From: Planctomycetota bacterium
GTDB taxonomy: Bacteria; Planctomycetota; Planctomycetia; Pirellulales; UBA7805
NCBI GenBank assembly: GCA_030605285.1
Contig: JAUWIQ010000037.1
Location: forward strand, 1-9,921
DNA: 9,921 bases
Direction of reading: 5' to 3'
Shown: positions 1 through 7,673 of the stretch, one piece after another
How positions within the stretch are numbered: the stretch's first letter is position 1
Layout of the letters: the number at the start of each line of letters is the position of its first letter
Program-made: the position numbers and the translations under genes
The notes under the pieces: generated by a model
Databases searched by the model: none
Seen by the model: only the letters and a program-made list of their open reading frames with translations
Told to the model about the DNA's origin: nothing

Positions 1-1987
1 CAAGCGGCCCTCCAGTTGAGTTGACTATGATCTGATAGCGAATGGGATTTACATCATTTAGCTTCCAACCTTCGGGAAGAGAGAGTTGGACCGAAAGCGT
101 AAGGTGCTTGTTTTCGGGTCTGAGGACAATGGGGGCGAGTTGAATGCGCTGCACGTTCGGGAGACTGGGCGATGGGGAACGCGGAGCCTGAGGCGGCGTA
201 AGTCCCTGGAGGGCCAATCTCTTCACTCGGTTATTGTTTTCTAGATCAATTATGCGGATCGCGTGATTGTTTGTGTCGGCTATGTAGAGCTTACCCCGGG
301 CATAGCTGAGCCCTGCTGGTTCGTCAAATTGAGCTGGCAGATCTTGCTTCCCAGGCGTGCCCTCTCCAGCAATTGTTGTTGCCTCACGGTTTTTCACATC
401 AATTTTTTTGATTTTGTTGTTGTAGGTGTCAGCGACATAGATTGCACCATCATGCTCGGCAATGCCCAGTACATGCTGCAGGCGGACTGTTTCCGCTTTG
501 CCATTCTTATCACCAAAACTGAACAGTGCACGACCCTGAGGCAAATTCGATTGCCCAACCACGGTATTTACGTTCCCATCGTTAAACGGCACGGCGCGAA
601 CTGCGCTGCCTTCGCTATCGGCTACGTAGAGGATATTACCATCGCTCGCCAGACCGCTCGGTTGGGCAAAGCTGGCATACTCGGGGCCAAATCCTTGACG
701 ATTGATCCTTGGCGGAGATTGAGGCACCCGGATGCCATCCGTAATATCTTCACGCCCATTCCCGGCAAAGACCTCCAGTTCAGCATTCTTCTTGAGTGGC
801 ATCCGCCAAATCTGATGGGACCCTGCCATCGCGATATAGAGATATTCTTGATGTACTAGCAGCGCCCAGGGACTCGCCAGAGGAAATTGTTTCGGGCTGC
901 TGCTCCAGCTTGTTGGCAACTTTTTTAGCAATCCTCCCGGACTCAACTCGACGCGGTCCATTCCTGGCCACCCCATGCGGTTCTGTTTGCCCGTCCCTGC
1001 TAAGGTGTAGACCTTTTCTTGCTTTAAATCGACTACGCGAATTAAATGGTTTTGTGTATCTGCCACGTAGAGTTTGTGCGTGTCGAGAGCGAGTCCCTGG
1101 GGATTGTTAAAAGTAGCTCGATTCAAAGGGCCATTTTCCGAACCAACTACGCCCGAGCCAATATTTTTTATCCATTTACCTTCGAGATCGGTGACCACGA
1201 TACGATTATGCCCGCTGTCGCTGATGTAAAGTCGATTAGAATCAGCATCTGCTAGAACTTTTCCAGGAAAGTTTAATGCCTGCGGATCCATGCGATCCCG
1301 TTCCAAGTCAAAGCGGACAGGCGTATCGTCCAGCAGGCCTCGATTCTTGTAATAAGGAATAGCGCGTTTAAAAAAATTATTTAGTGTTCTGAAGTCGATC
1401 TCACCGCTATGCCTAGCAATCAAATTGCCCTGTGGGTCAATAACGCATAATGAGGGCCAACTCCTGATTCCGTAACGCCGCCAGATGAGATGGTCGGGGT
1501 CATTAATGACAGGGTGTTCAATATCGTACCGTAGGATTGCTTGGCGAATGTTATCCGCATCTTTTTCGGTTTCGAATTTAGCGGAGTGAATGCCAATCAC
1601 GACGATTGTGTTAGGATAAGCCCGCTCCAATTTTTTTAATTCAGGAAGGATGTGCATGCAGTTGATGCAACAATAAGTCCAAAAATCAAGTAATACGAAT
1701 TTGCCACGCAAATCGCGCAGCTCAACGGCTCCCGACGCATTGAGCCAGTCGCTGCCACCAGCGAACGAAGGTGCGGGAGTACGGTTTGGAAACGGGTGCT
1801 TCCGAGGGGTCAGGTTTTGATCTGACTGGCGACCGGAGCGAGTGGTCGCTTCCGAGGTGCTCTGTTCTGCCGGTTTCTCATCCGCCAAAGATGGTTGGCA
1901 ATGGAATCCGAGCCAAAAAATATTGGCCCCGTATAATACGCCGAGGGCAACAACAGCGCATGCAGTACGCAATACGGATAGAACCAT
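1..1987 (-). CDS. Thioredoxin-like / NHL-repeat propeller protein (NHLRC2 type), 3' end cut by window
   Basis: I read 662 codons from ATG at 1987-1985 without a stop to the left edge, so the C-terminus is missing. An in-frame TAA 6 nt upstream of the ATG fixes the start. Residues 1-35 form a hydrophobic signal or anchor (TACAVVALGVLYGANIFWLG) with a possible SPase I site after PSLA; residues 36-80 are a polar, Ser/Thr-rich linker. Residues about 85-230 are a TlpA/thioredoxin-like domain with W103-T-Y-C-C-I-N-C110 and the cis-Pro segment SWPSLCVI. Six NHL blades follow at about 240-600, each with a pattern such as LYISDSGHNR, LYVADTQNH, IYVADTYNNK or LYIADTNNH. From about 615 a beta-rich C-terminal domain begins. 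The order and the CCINC motif match animal NHLRC2 (about 726 residues, known to me from the family), so some tens of residues are probably missing. An extracytoplasmic thiol-redox or interaction role is inference. Substrate unknown. Confidence 0.93.
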   Translation of the reverse strand, partial: MVLSVLRTACAVVALGVLYGANIFWLGFHCQPSLADEKPAEQSTSEATTRSGRQSDQNLTPRKHPFPNRTPAPSFAGGSDWLNASGAVELRDLRGKFVLLDFWTYCCINCMHILPELKKLERAYPNTIVVIGIHSAKFETEKDADNIRQAILRYDIEHPVINDPDHLIWRRYGIRSWPSLCVIDPQGNLIARHSGEIDFRTLNNFFKRAIPYYKNRGLLDDTPVRFDLERDRMDPQALNFPGKVLADADSNRLYISDSGHNRIVVTDLEGKWIKNIGSGVVGSENGPLNRATFNNPQGLALDTHKLYVADTQNHLIRVVDLKQEKVYTLAGTGKQNRMGWPGMDRVELSPGGLLKKLPTSWSSSPKQFPLASPWALLVHQEYLYIAMAGSHQIWRMPLKKNAELEVFAGNGREDITDGIRVPQSPPRINRQGFGPEYASFAQPSGLASDGNILYVADSEGSAVRAVPFNDGNVNTVVGQSNLPQGRALFSFGDKNGKAETVRLQHVLGIAEHDGAIYVADTYNNKIKKIDVKNREATTIAGEGTPGKQDLPAQFDEPAGLSYARGKLYIADTNNHAIRIIDLENNNRVKRLALQGLTPPQAPRSPSPSLPNVQRIQLAPIVLRPENKHLTLSVQLSLPEGWKLNDVNPIRYQIIVNSTGGPL

Positions 1988-2312
1988 AATTGATTATTCT
2001 ACGGGAAGCAGAGACGGGAAGATTAATTTTCTGTTGAACCCCGCAAACCCGACTATCCCAGGCGGGCCGGGGCGAATATCCTAACGCACGGGTGAGGAAC
2101 TGGAAACAACTGGGGAATAGAAAAGCAATAGCATGACTAGTACTGCCAGCACGGTTCTGTTTATACAAAGACCCTCGGGAAGCAAATTCAATTTTACCTA
2201 ATGGTATCTGGATTACCTTATTTTACTCATCCTGGAGGCTAATCTAAACTTAAGAGTCACATTTTGTCGAACTTATGATGGTGAGGCAGATCGTATCGAA
2301 AGGAGCAATCAC
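1988..2312. other. Divergent intergenic region, no gene seen
   Basis: This stretch separates the minus-strand NHL protein from the plus-strand leader ORF and DUF1573 gene and must contain promoters for both. Open frames here are short and lack family motifs. A TATGAT hexamer at 2274-2279 could be a plus-strand -10 box, but no good -35 stands 16-18 bp upstream. I see no tRNA-like cloverleaf and no strong terminator. Confidence 0.6.
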
Positions 2313-2375
2313 GTGGTGCTGGTAAAGAGTGCGGGGGATTATATTTTGACATCAGTCTATTTTGACATCAGGTAG
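2313..2375 (+). CDS. Possible 20-codon leader ORF upstream of the DUF1573 gene
   Basis: A GTG at 2313 is preceded by AGGAG at 2301-2305 with a 7-nt spacer, one of the best Shine-Dalgarno matches in the window. The frame reads VVLVKSAGDYILT..., stops with TAG at 2373-2375, and ends 7 nt before the ATG of the DUF1573 gene in a different frame. It may be a leader peptide coupled to translation of the downstream gene. The peptide resembles nothing I know and shows no run of one amino acid as in classical attenuators. It could be chance; the case rests only on the SD and the position. Confidence 0.3.
   Translation: MVLVKSAGDYILTSVYFDIR
2342..2371 (+). repeat. 14-bp direct repeat containing TTGACA, period 16
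   Basis: TATTTTGACATCAG occurs exactly at 2342-2355 and again at 2358-2371, separated by TC. Each copy contains a perfect TTGACA (2346-2351 and 2362-2367). No -10-like hexamer lies 16-18 bp after either, so a sigma-70 promoter is not well supported. A tandem operator or a recent slippage duplication is equally possible. It sits 11 to 41 nt upstream of the DUF1573 ATG, inside the possible leader ORF. Confidence 0.85.
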
Positions 2376-2382
2376 AGAAGAG

Positions 2383-3414
2383 ATGAAAGTAAGACACATT
2401 GCATTGATAAGACACATTGCATTGAAATGCCTGATGTTTGTGGCTTGCCTGTTGGTGGCAGGGGAGATCTCCTACGCTAGGGCACAGGAGTGGGCGAACA
2501 AGATGTTCGACCACTTGGAGTATGACTTTGGAAACCTTGCCAGAGGCGCAACATCTGAGCATCGATTCAAAATAACAAATGGTTTTAAGGAAGATATTCA
2601 GATCTCATCGATCAAGTCGAGTTGTGGTTGTACCAATCCAAAATTGACGAAGAAAACCCTTTCTTCAGGTGAAGAGGCAGAACTGATCGTTGAATTTGAC
2701 ACGGTCAAATTCAAAGGTGCCCACACGGCTACAGTAACAGTTGAGTTTGCGCCGCCTTACAGTGCCGAGATTCGATTGAAGATTACCGGTTTCGTTCGAC
2801 AGGATATTGTGTTTCAACCCGGACGGATCGAATTTGGACAGGTGCCCGCCAACGAAGGATCCAGTCAGAACATTGCGATAACGTATGCAGGACGTAGCGA
2901 TTGGGAAATAGCAGATGTTCGTAGTGCCAGTGAGAATTTTGAGGTGGAGTTGCGATCCCCTTCGCGAAGCGACGGGAGAGTCGAATACGATATGCTGGTA
3001 CGGCTAAAAAAAGAGGCACCCACGGGATACATTAAGGATCAACTGACATTGATAACGAATGATCAGGTTCACCATTTTATTCCGATCGCGATTGAAGCGA
3101 ACGTCGTTCCCGCGATCAGCGTGAGCCCTGCATCGTTACATTTGGGAGTCGTACGACCCGGCGAGTCGGTAACGAAACAACTGGTTGTGCGGGGTACGTC
3201 CCCGTTTCGAATTTTAGATGTTGCCTGTGAAAAAGAGGACGACTGCTTTAAATTCGCACCGGGTGATAAGGAACGCAAAGTCCATCTGATACCGGTTACT
3301 TTTACCGCCAGTGAATCGACTGGGAAGATTATTGAAACTATCCAGATAACGACCGCAGGAGCGGGCAACGAGGAATTAGAGGTGGTTGCCCACGTCGAAG
3401 TACTCGACAAATAA
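2383..3414 (+). CDS. Secreted DUF1573 protein with three Ig-like domains
   Basis: 343 residues. I prefer ATG 2383 over TTG 2362 because a purine-rich AGAGAAGAG stretch lies directly upstream and translation then starts with a proper signal peptide: charged n-region, hydrophobic segment at about 16-27 and a probable SPase I site ARA|QEW after residue 34. Residues 40-137 are the DUF1573 domain with the characteristic DFGNLARG opening and SSCGCT motif (C81, C83). Two further beta-sandwich repeats begin at about 143 (VFQPGRIEFGQVPANEG) and 245 (ISVSPASLHLGVVRPGE); the third carries C282 and C288. DUF1573 proteins are abundant in Planctomycetes and Bacteroidetes and resemble ASH/HYDIN-type Ig domains, but their function is not settled. 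Exported adhesion or scaffolding is inference. The gene stands alone on the plus strand and converges on the DUF4242-SHD1 gene. The n-region contains an in-frame tandem duplication, listed separately. Confidence 0.92.
   Translation: MKVRHIALIRHIALKCLMFVACLLVAGEISYARAQEWANKMFDHLEYDFGNLARGATSEHRFKITNGFKEDIQISSIKSSCGCTNPKLTKKTLSSGEEAELIVEFDTVKFKGAHTATVTVEFAPPYSAEIRLKITGFVRQDIVFQPGRIEFGQVPANEGSSQNIAITYAGRSDWEIADVRSASENFEVELRSPSRSDGRVEYDMLVRLKKEAPTGYIKDQLTLITNDQVHHFIPIAIEANVVPAISVSPASLHLGVVRPGESVTKQLVVRGTSPFRILDVACEKEDDCFKFAPGDKERKVHLIPVTFTASESTGKIIETIQITTAGAGNEELEVVAHVEVLDK
2390..2425 (+). repeat. 18-bp exact tandem duplication inside the signal-peptide coding region
   Basis: TAAGACACATTGCATTGA occupies 2390-2407 and again 2408-2425 with no spacer. 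It is in frame and adds six residues, giving RHIAL-I-RHIAL-K in the n-region of the DUF1573 protein. Identity at every position, including third codon positions, suggests a recent duplication or hypervariable slippage. Confidence 0.9.
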
Positions 3415-3456
3415 GGATCTCTGCCTCGGAAACAGATGGGGGTAGCCGGAGAGGAA

Positions 3457-3471
3457 TCGTGGTTGCCACGA
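3457..3471. terminator. Small hairpin between convergent genes, possible terminator
   Basis: TCGTGG-TTG-CCACGA is a perfect 6-bp stem with a 3-nt loop, located 42 nt after the DUF1573 stop and 14 nt beyond the end of the DUF4242-SHD1 gene. The symmetric position suits a shared terminator for two convergent genes. It lacks a T-tract on the plus side, so a Rho-independent role is weakly supported. Confidence 0.3.
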
Positions 3472-3485
3472 GCTTGCCCGAGAAA

Positions 3486-4538
3486 TCACTTTTTTAAGTT
3501 CTTGCGGCGCTTCAATTCGTTACGGAGCCACTGCTGATCCTCAGCACTAAGTTTCTTCAGGGGAACTTCCTTAATTTCTCCGTCGCGCTTTTCAAGCTGC
3601 GCTTTTCCACCCGAGAATTTTATTAAGTACGCTTCTGTTTGATGTTTGCCGGTACGATCTGTAAAAGTTCGGTACGTTTTCGACTCAGTGGGCGACCCTT
3701 GCGAATCAGTTTTGTCATTTTGGGAAGAGCTATTTTTCGCTTCGCTGCTACCCACCTCGTCCGAGTCGGTTAGTTTGTTCTCAGCCTCCTTTTCGTGATC
3801 CTGTAGCAACCCTCCAATTTTCCAATCGCCACCAGAGTGTTCTAAACCTCGGGGAGAAGCCTTGGAACGATCGAACCAACCCTGAACGACTGCAGGGAAC
3901 ATTTTAATGATTTTCCCCGCTTTACCGTATCTTGGAGAATGCTCGTCGGGGATTAACATCAGCACCCCAAATCCAAGCACAAGACCCACCATGCCAAAGA
4001 CGACCAATCCAACAATATTTGCCAGCGGTCCCAGTCGTTTTCTTGGTTTCTCTTTTTTCTGGACACCGCTCGTCGCGACTGCTCCCGAGCTGGAAACATC
4101 GCCTGTCACCCCAGCAGGGAGCATCGAGGGATTGGTGAGATCCTTGACCGTTGAATCGGATGATTGAGAAAAATCAGGGTTGGCATCGAAGGAGAGGCCC
4201 GCTCCGCTAGTAACCGATTCAGATTCCCCACCCGTCAGATTTTCCTCTGCAGTCGCATTCGGGGTCGTTACCGTTTCGCCCGAATCGATAGAAACCGCGA
4301 TTCGAGCGATTGAATTAACAGAAAAATCTCCCTGGGCAGCGAGCTGATTGATTGCAGACTCATCTGGCGCATGGTAAATGCAGTATAATTTGTCACCGCA
4401 GACATAACTCTCCAGCCATTGAACCTGGAAATCATCGGCAACCGAATTACCAAATGAATGTTGCACAGTTTCTTTTAATTCATCGTCGCCAAGTTCTCCC
4501 GCTCCAGACAATTCGATTTCAATAAGATACTTCGGCAT
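3486..4538 (-). CDS. DUF4242 - transmembrane - SHD1-like fusion protein
   Basis: 350 residues from ATG 4538, preceded by a purine-rich AAAGAAAGA. Residues 1-87 match the DUF4242 pattern (MPKYLIE...GAGELGDDEL, then VQWLESYVCGDKLYCIY.APDE, then INQLAAQGDFSVNSIARI). The family contains the actinobacterial nickel-binding protein SCO4226, a small ferredoxin-like fold; whether this protein binds metal cannot be told. Residues 88-160 are a low-complexity Ser/Thr/Asp-rich linker. KKEKPRKR at 161-168 is followed by one transmembrane helix at about 173-196, with the basic side predicting a cytoplasmic N-terminus. Residues 197-285 are polar. Residues 289-338 (YRTFTDRTGKHQTEAYLIKF...VPLKKLSAEDQQWL) look like an SHD1 (SLA1 homology domain 1) domain, common in planctomycetal envelope proteins. 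A cytoplasmic DUF4242 sensor tethered to an outward SHD1 is inference. It follows the M32 gene on the same strand after 201 bp. Confidence 0.85.
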   Translation of the reverse strand: MPKYLIEIELSGAGELGDDELKETVQHSFGNSVADDFQVQWLESYVCGDKLYCIYHAPDESAINQLAAQGDFSVNSIARIAVSIDSGETVTTPNATAEENLTGGESESVTSGAGLSFDANPDFSQSSDSTVKDLTNPSMLPAGVTGDVSSSGAVATSGVQKKEKPRKRLGPLANIVGLVVFGMVGLVLGFGVLMLIPDEHSPRYGKAGKIIKMFPAVVQGWFDRSKASPRGLEHSGGDWKIGGLLQDHEKEAENKLTDSDEVGSSEAKNSSSQNDKTDSQGSPTESKTYRTFTDRTGKHQTEAYLIKFSGGKAQLEKRDGEIKEVPLKKLSAEDQQWLRNELKRRKNLKK

Positions 4539-4739
4539 CGGTCTTTCTTTAGGAGTTGGCTAGCGGGGAGATAGGAAAAGATAGTTTAAGCCGAAGAACT
4601 CTCAGAGACTAGTATCAACGAACGCAAAAACTGCAGCGTTGATATCCAGGTCTACGAAGGTTATTGCCGCGAGTTCACTTCCGGTGAGTTAGGCCGTGAT
4701 ACTGCCTATTTTGGATTCCACCAGAGCGGTAGTGTTTTG

Positions 4740-6260
4740 TTAGGAGAGTCCATAGAGAGGCTCTAGCTTATTTCTCAAATGATCGATCAGAAATCGATGA
4801 GACAAGTTTTCTCCGGTAACATGAAACACCAATTCACCTGGCGAATAACACTGACCCGCCTGATGGATATTCTGCTGGAGCCAAGTACGCAAGGGCTCAA
4901 ATTGGCCCTCGGAAAATTGTCCTGAGAGCCCGTTGAGATCCTGATTAGCTTTTGCAAAGAACTGGGCACTATAGATATTCCCCAAAGCATAGGTCGGAAA
5001 ATAGCCGATCGCCCCCCCGCTCCAGTGGATATCCTGTAAGACACCCTCCGCGGCATTCTGTGGACAAATGCCGAGGTAATCCTGATATTTGTTGTTCCAG
5101 GCTTGTGGCAAATCAGCCACACCCAAATCACCGTCGAGCATTGCTTGTTCCAGTTCGAATCGAATCAGAATGTGTAGATTGTACGTTGCTTCATCCGCTT
5201 CCACGCGAATTAGTGAAGGGCCCACGCGGTTAATTGCCATATAAAAATCATTCAGCGAGACACCCGAGAGTGCTCCCGGGAAATAAGACTGCAATAGTGG
5301 AAAGTGATATTCCCAGAAAGGAAGACTGCGACCAACCTGATTTTCCCAGAGTCGTGACTGGGATTCGTGAATGCCCAGAGAGACAGTTTCTCCGGGGGGC
5401 AGTCCATACCAATTTGTACGCAACCCTTGCTCGTAGATCCCATGGCCCGCTTCATGGAGAATTCCAAAAAAAGCAGTGGGGAAAAAGCATTCATCGTACC
5501 GTGTTGTAATGCGAATATCTTGCGGCGCGATCCCAGAACAAAAAGGGTGTACCGTTGTATCAAGACGACCCCTGGAAAAATCAAACCCTATATTCTCAGC
5601 CACCTCTCGACCAAGCTGTCTTTGGGCGCCAAGCGGATATTTCTGTGCGAGTAAATCCGTTTGAGGCGTTTTGTCGCAGCCCATAATTTTTTGAATCAAG
5701 GGTACAAGTTCTTCCCGCAACCCTTCGAGAACTCTCCGAACATTCGCAGTCGTTTCCCCGGGTTCGTATTCTTCTAAAAGTGCATCGTATCGGCAGGCAG
5801 AAAATCCTAACGCATCAGCCTCCTGCTGTTTGAGGCGGATTATTTCTTCTAGAAGAGGTTGAAAAATTGTGTAATCACGCTGCGCGCGAGCCCGTTGCCA
5901 GAAATGTTGTCCACGCACCGCAATATGCGTCAGTTCCTCAACCAACGAAGTGGGCAATTTGAGCTGCCGATCGTGTTGCCACTTCAATTTATGGATGATG
6001 GTGCCCGCGTCCGAATGTTTATCGGAGGCAAACGGAGATTCCGAGAGCTCGTCGAGCAGGCGGGTTACCTGGGGATCGGTCTTGCGACGGTGTATCATTC
6101 CGGCCAAGAGGGTCATCTGCTCTGCCCGGTACTCCGTGGCGGCTTCAGGTAAACCGGTCCGTTCATCCCAGCCCAGCAAGGATAATGTGGATGTTAAGAG
6201 GGCGGTCTCACGTGTGAATCGACAGAGTTGATCGAAGGCCTCCTGATCAGCGTGGAACAT
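4740..6260 (-). CDS. M32 metallocarboxypeptidase (carboxypeptidase Taq family)
   Basis: 506 residues, the usual length for M32 (about 500). I chose ATG 6260; TTG 6266 would add two residues and neither start has a good SD. Family signatures appear in order: HPF at 238-240, DIRITTR from 248, the zinc motif HEAGH at 269-273 (ligands H269 and H273, catalytic E270), HESQSR at 298-303 supplying the third zinc ligand E299, IRVEAD at 351-356, and GVLQDIHW at 406-413 followed by GAIGYFPTYALGNIYSAQ. The enzyme hydrolyses C-terminal residues from peptides using zinc or cobalt. There is no signal peptide, so it is probably cytosolic and serves peptide turnover. It has the same direction as the genes on either side, with gaps over 130 bp. 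All catalytic residues are present and nothing suggests inactivation. Confidence 0.97.
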   Translation of the reverse strand: MFHADQEAFDQLCRFTRETALLTSTLSLLGWDERTGLPEAATEYRAEQMTLLAGMIHRRKTDPQVTRLLDELSESPFASDKHSDAGTIIHKLKWQHDRQLKLPTSLVEELTHIAVRGQHFWQRARAQRDYTIFQPLLEEIIRLKQQEADALGFSACRYDALLEEYEPGETTANVRRVLEGLREELVPLIQKIMGCDKTPQTDLLAQKYPLGAQRQLGREVAENIGFDFSRGRLDTTVHPFCSGIAPQDIRITTRYDECFFPTAFFGILHEAGHGIYEQGLRTNWYGLPPGETVSLGIHESQSRLWENQVGRSLPFWEYHFPLLQSYFPGALSGVSLNDFYMAINRVGPSLIRVEADEATYNLHILIRFELEQAMLDGDLGVADLPQAWNNKYQDYLGICPQNAAEGVLQDIHWSGGAIGYFPTYALGNIYSAQFFAKANQDLNGLSGQFSEGQFEPLRTWLQQNIHQAGQCYSPGELVFHVTGENLSHRFLIDHLRNKLEPLYGLS

Positions 6261-6285
6261 AGTCAAACTAATAAGAGGAGGTTTG

Positions 6286-6309
6286 AAATCACCAAAGGAA
6301 AATCACCAA
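6286..6309 (+). repeat. 10-bp direct repeat, period 14
   Basis: AAATCACCAA occurs at 6286-6295 and 6300-6309 in the leader upstream of the M32 gene. It is short and could be chance or slippage. In the M32 transcript it would read TTGGTGATTT twice, about 26 and 40 nt before the start codon. Confidence 0.6.
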
Positions 6310-6396
6310 CAACATCTGCGGTTAGCACGAAGAAATTATCGACCCAGCAATTCGTTACAGAGTAAGTACCGGTGTAGGAAAACAGGGGCGTTTGAG

Positions 6397-6693
6397 TCAA
6401 TAGCCTAGATTTTTTTCGATTTGACGAGCACGGGTTGAAAAAGTACCGGGCTCTTCCGGAGCATTTTCATCTTTTGGGTGGCGCATACTTGCAGCCTCTT
6501 CCGCAAAACGATCCTCAAAACCCTCCCCGCGGTATTGATCCAGGTCGAAACCCGGGGAGGTACATCCCCCAGTGACGAATGCCAGCAGGAGTATCGCCTT
6601 CCAAGTAATAACAAGCGGCGAAGCGGAGTAACCGGATATTACTGATAGGTTGAGAATTGCGATGGGAACACGTCCGGCAGGATGAATGATCAT
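6397..6693 (-). CDS. Small lipoprotein-like protein, planctomycetal
   Basis: About 98 residues from ATG 6693; TTG 6711 would add six. ITWKAILLLAFVTGGC resembles a lipoprotein signal with Cys44 (from ATG 6693) as the acylation site; T at -3 is a weaker lipobox than L. The mature part is about 55 residues, acidic, and ends with FSTRARQIEKNLGY. I associate this C-terminal pattern (S.KA..IER.LG) with short uncharacterised planctomycetal proteins, from memory and unverified. The 29 or so residues before the hydrophobic segment are unusually long for a lipoprotein leader, and no ATG, GTG or TTG lies closer in frame, so either the start is non-canonical or the leader is extended. It lies 136 bp upstream of the M32 gene. 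Function unknown. Confidence 0.65.
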   Translation of the reverse strand: MIIHPAGRVPIAILNLSVISGYSASPLVITWKAILLLAFVTGGCTSPGFDLDQYRGEGFEDRFAEEAASMRHPKDENAPEEPGTFSTRARQIEKNLGY

Positions 6694-6878
6694 TGCTGGT
6701 GAGTGTGACAAAATACAGAAAGGTGGTCCAGGTCAGTTGATTTGCGGACCGGGAATCGGAGAAATGTCCGAGTACCTGTGGTGAGTCTCGACATAGCAGT
6801 GCAGGAGTAAAATCTGCATCCGATACACAAACTTGGTATTCTTATTGTTGTACCTCATCCCGATGACACAACTTAGGA

Positions 6879-7226
6879 ATGGGCGGGGCGACTCCTAAAT
6901 TCAAGGCTGAAGGCTTGCATGTCGCCGTGCTGGACCCCACGGACGGTGAGCCCACCTCATGCGGACCCCCTGAATTTTTCCGTGATGAGACAGCAGAAGC
7001 GACTCGTATTTTGGCTTTGGATATCCGAAAAAATCTGGAGTTTCCCCATCGCCGACTCGAGGCAACGTTTGTCTTACGACACAAGCTAGCTGATTTTTAC
7101 GCTCCACCAGACCTCGGTACTTGTTTGCACCCGCATCCCATTGGAGTGATGCCTGCCCGGACCCCATTGCTGTCACACAGCGCTTGTAGAGGCCGCGTGC
7201 TTTTTGGAAAAGCTTGCCAAGTCTGA
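6879..7226 (+). CDS. Doubtful 115-codon ORF, unknown
   Basis: This is the longest open frame in the orphan segment, beginning MGGATPKFKAEG and ending VLFGKACQV. AGGA abuts the ATG too closely to act as an SD. The composition is mixed, with Arg/Pro/His and no transmembrane or signal segment. Two minus-strand frames are open over the same bases, which weakens the case that any is real. I do not recognise a domain. Confidence 0.2.
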   Translation: MGGATPKFKAEGLHVAVLDPTDGEPTSCGPPEFFRDETAEATRILALDIRKNLEFPHRRLEATFVLRHKLADFYAPPDLGTCLHPHPIGVMPARTPLLSHSACRGRVLFGKACQV

Positions 7227-7461
7227 TTCAGCGGGCGAACCGCATTCATCTGAGCGCATTTTCAACTATTTCTTAATCCGCTCAAAATGTGTCCCCAGCC
7301 CGCATAGATTTTGGATATCAGCAAGCAATGGTCGCTAAAGCTGCAAGCGATCGAGTGCTACCAAAGCCAGTTCATCGCTGGTCGCCCATAGCAGGCACCC
7401 AGTTCCGGATCCATTGCACCACGAGGTCGCATTTTGGGGCAAATCCATCGGTACAGCTTAT

Positions 7462-7526
7462 AGTGATCCATTCACCTGCCTGGCAGTGATGGGCCTGCAA
7501 AGGATTGCAGCACAGATTGGATCACT
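7462..7526. repeat. Inverted repeats nested in a 65-bp block
   Basis: AGTGATCCA at 7462-7470 is the inverse of TGGATCACT at 7518-7526 (9-bp perfect stem). Inside lie CTGCC-T-GGCAG at 7476-7486 and a perfect hairpin CTGCAA-AGGA-TTGCAG at 7495-7510. Together they could fold as a branched structure. No T-tract follows. It might be structured RNA, a protein-binding site or a relict element. Confidence 0.55.
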
Positions 7527-7673
7527 CCGCCACCAAGCCCTAGTCCTGTTTTCCTGGATGCTGCTAGCGCAGCGATATTTTACGTAGGTGGCAAGGTTCC
7601 TGCTATCAGATGCATTGCCTGTAACAACTATTCCGATAAAGCACACGGTGCCGTTTTTGTGCCTTATCCAGAT

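Noticed and set aside
1878..2168. 96-codon minus frame overlapping the start of the NHL gene
   Set aside because: It runs out of frame over the signal-peptide region of the NHL gene, and its sequence shows no domain or export signal of its own.
6276..6411. AGGAGG followed by a TTG-started frame of about 42 codons on the plus strand
   Set aside because: Only one base separates AGGAGG from the TTG, too close for initiation, and the peptide has no recognisable feature. In the M32 transcript the same bases read CCTCCT, which is probably coincidental.
6724..6771. Alternative 5-bp stems GGTCC/GGACC and CGGAC/GTCCG
   Set aside because: Stems of five pairs at these distances are expected by chance, and nothing supports a switch.
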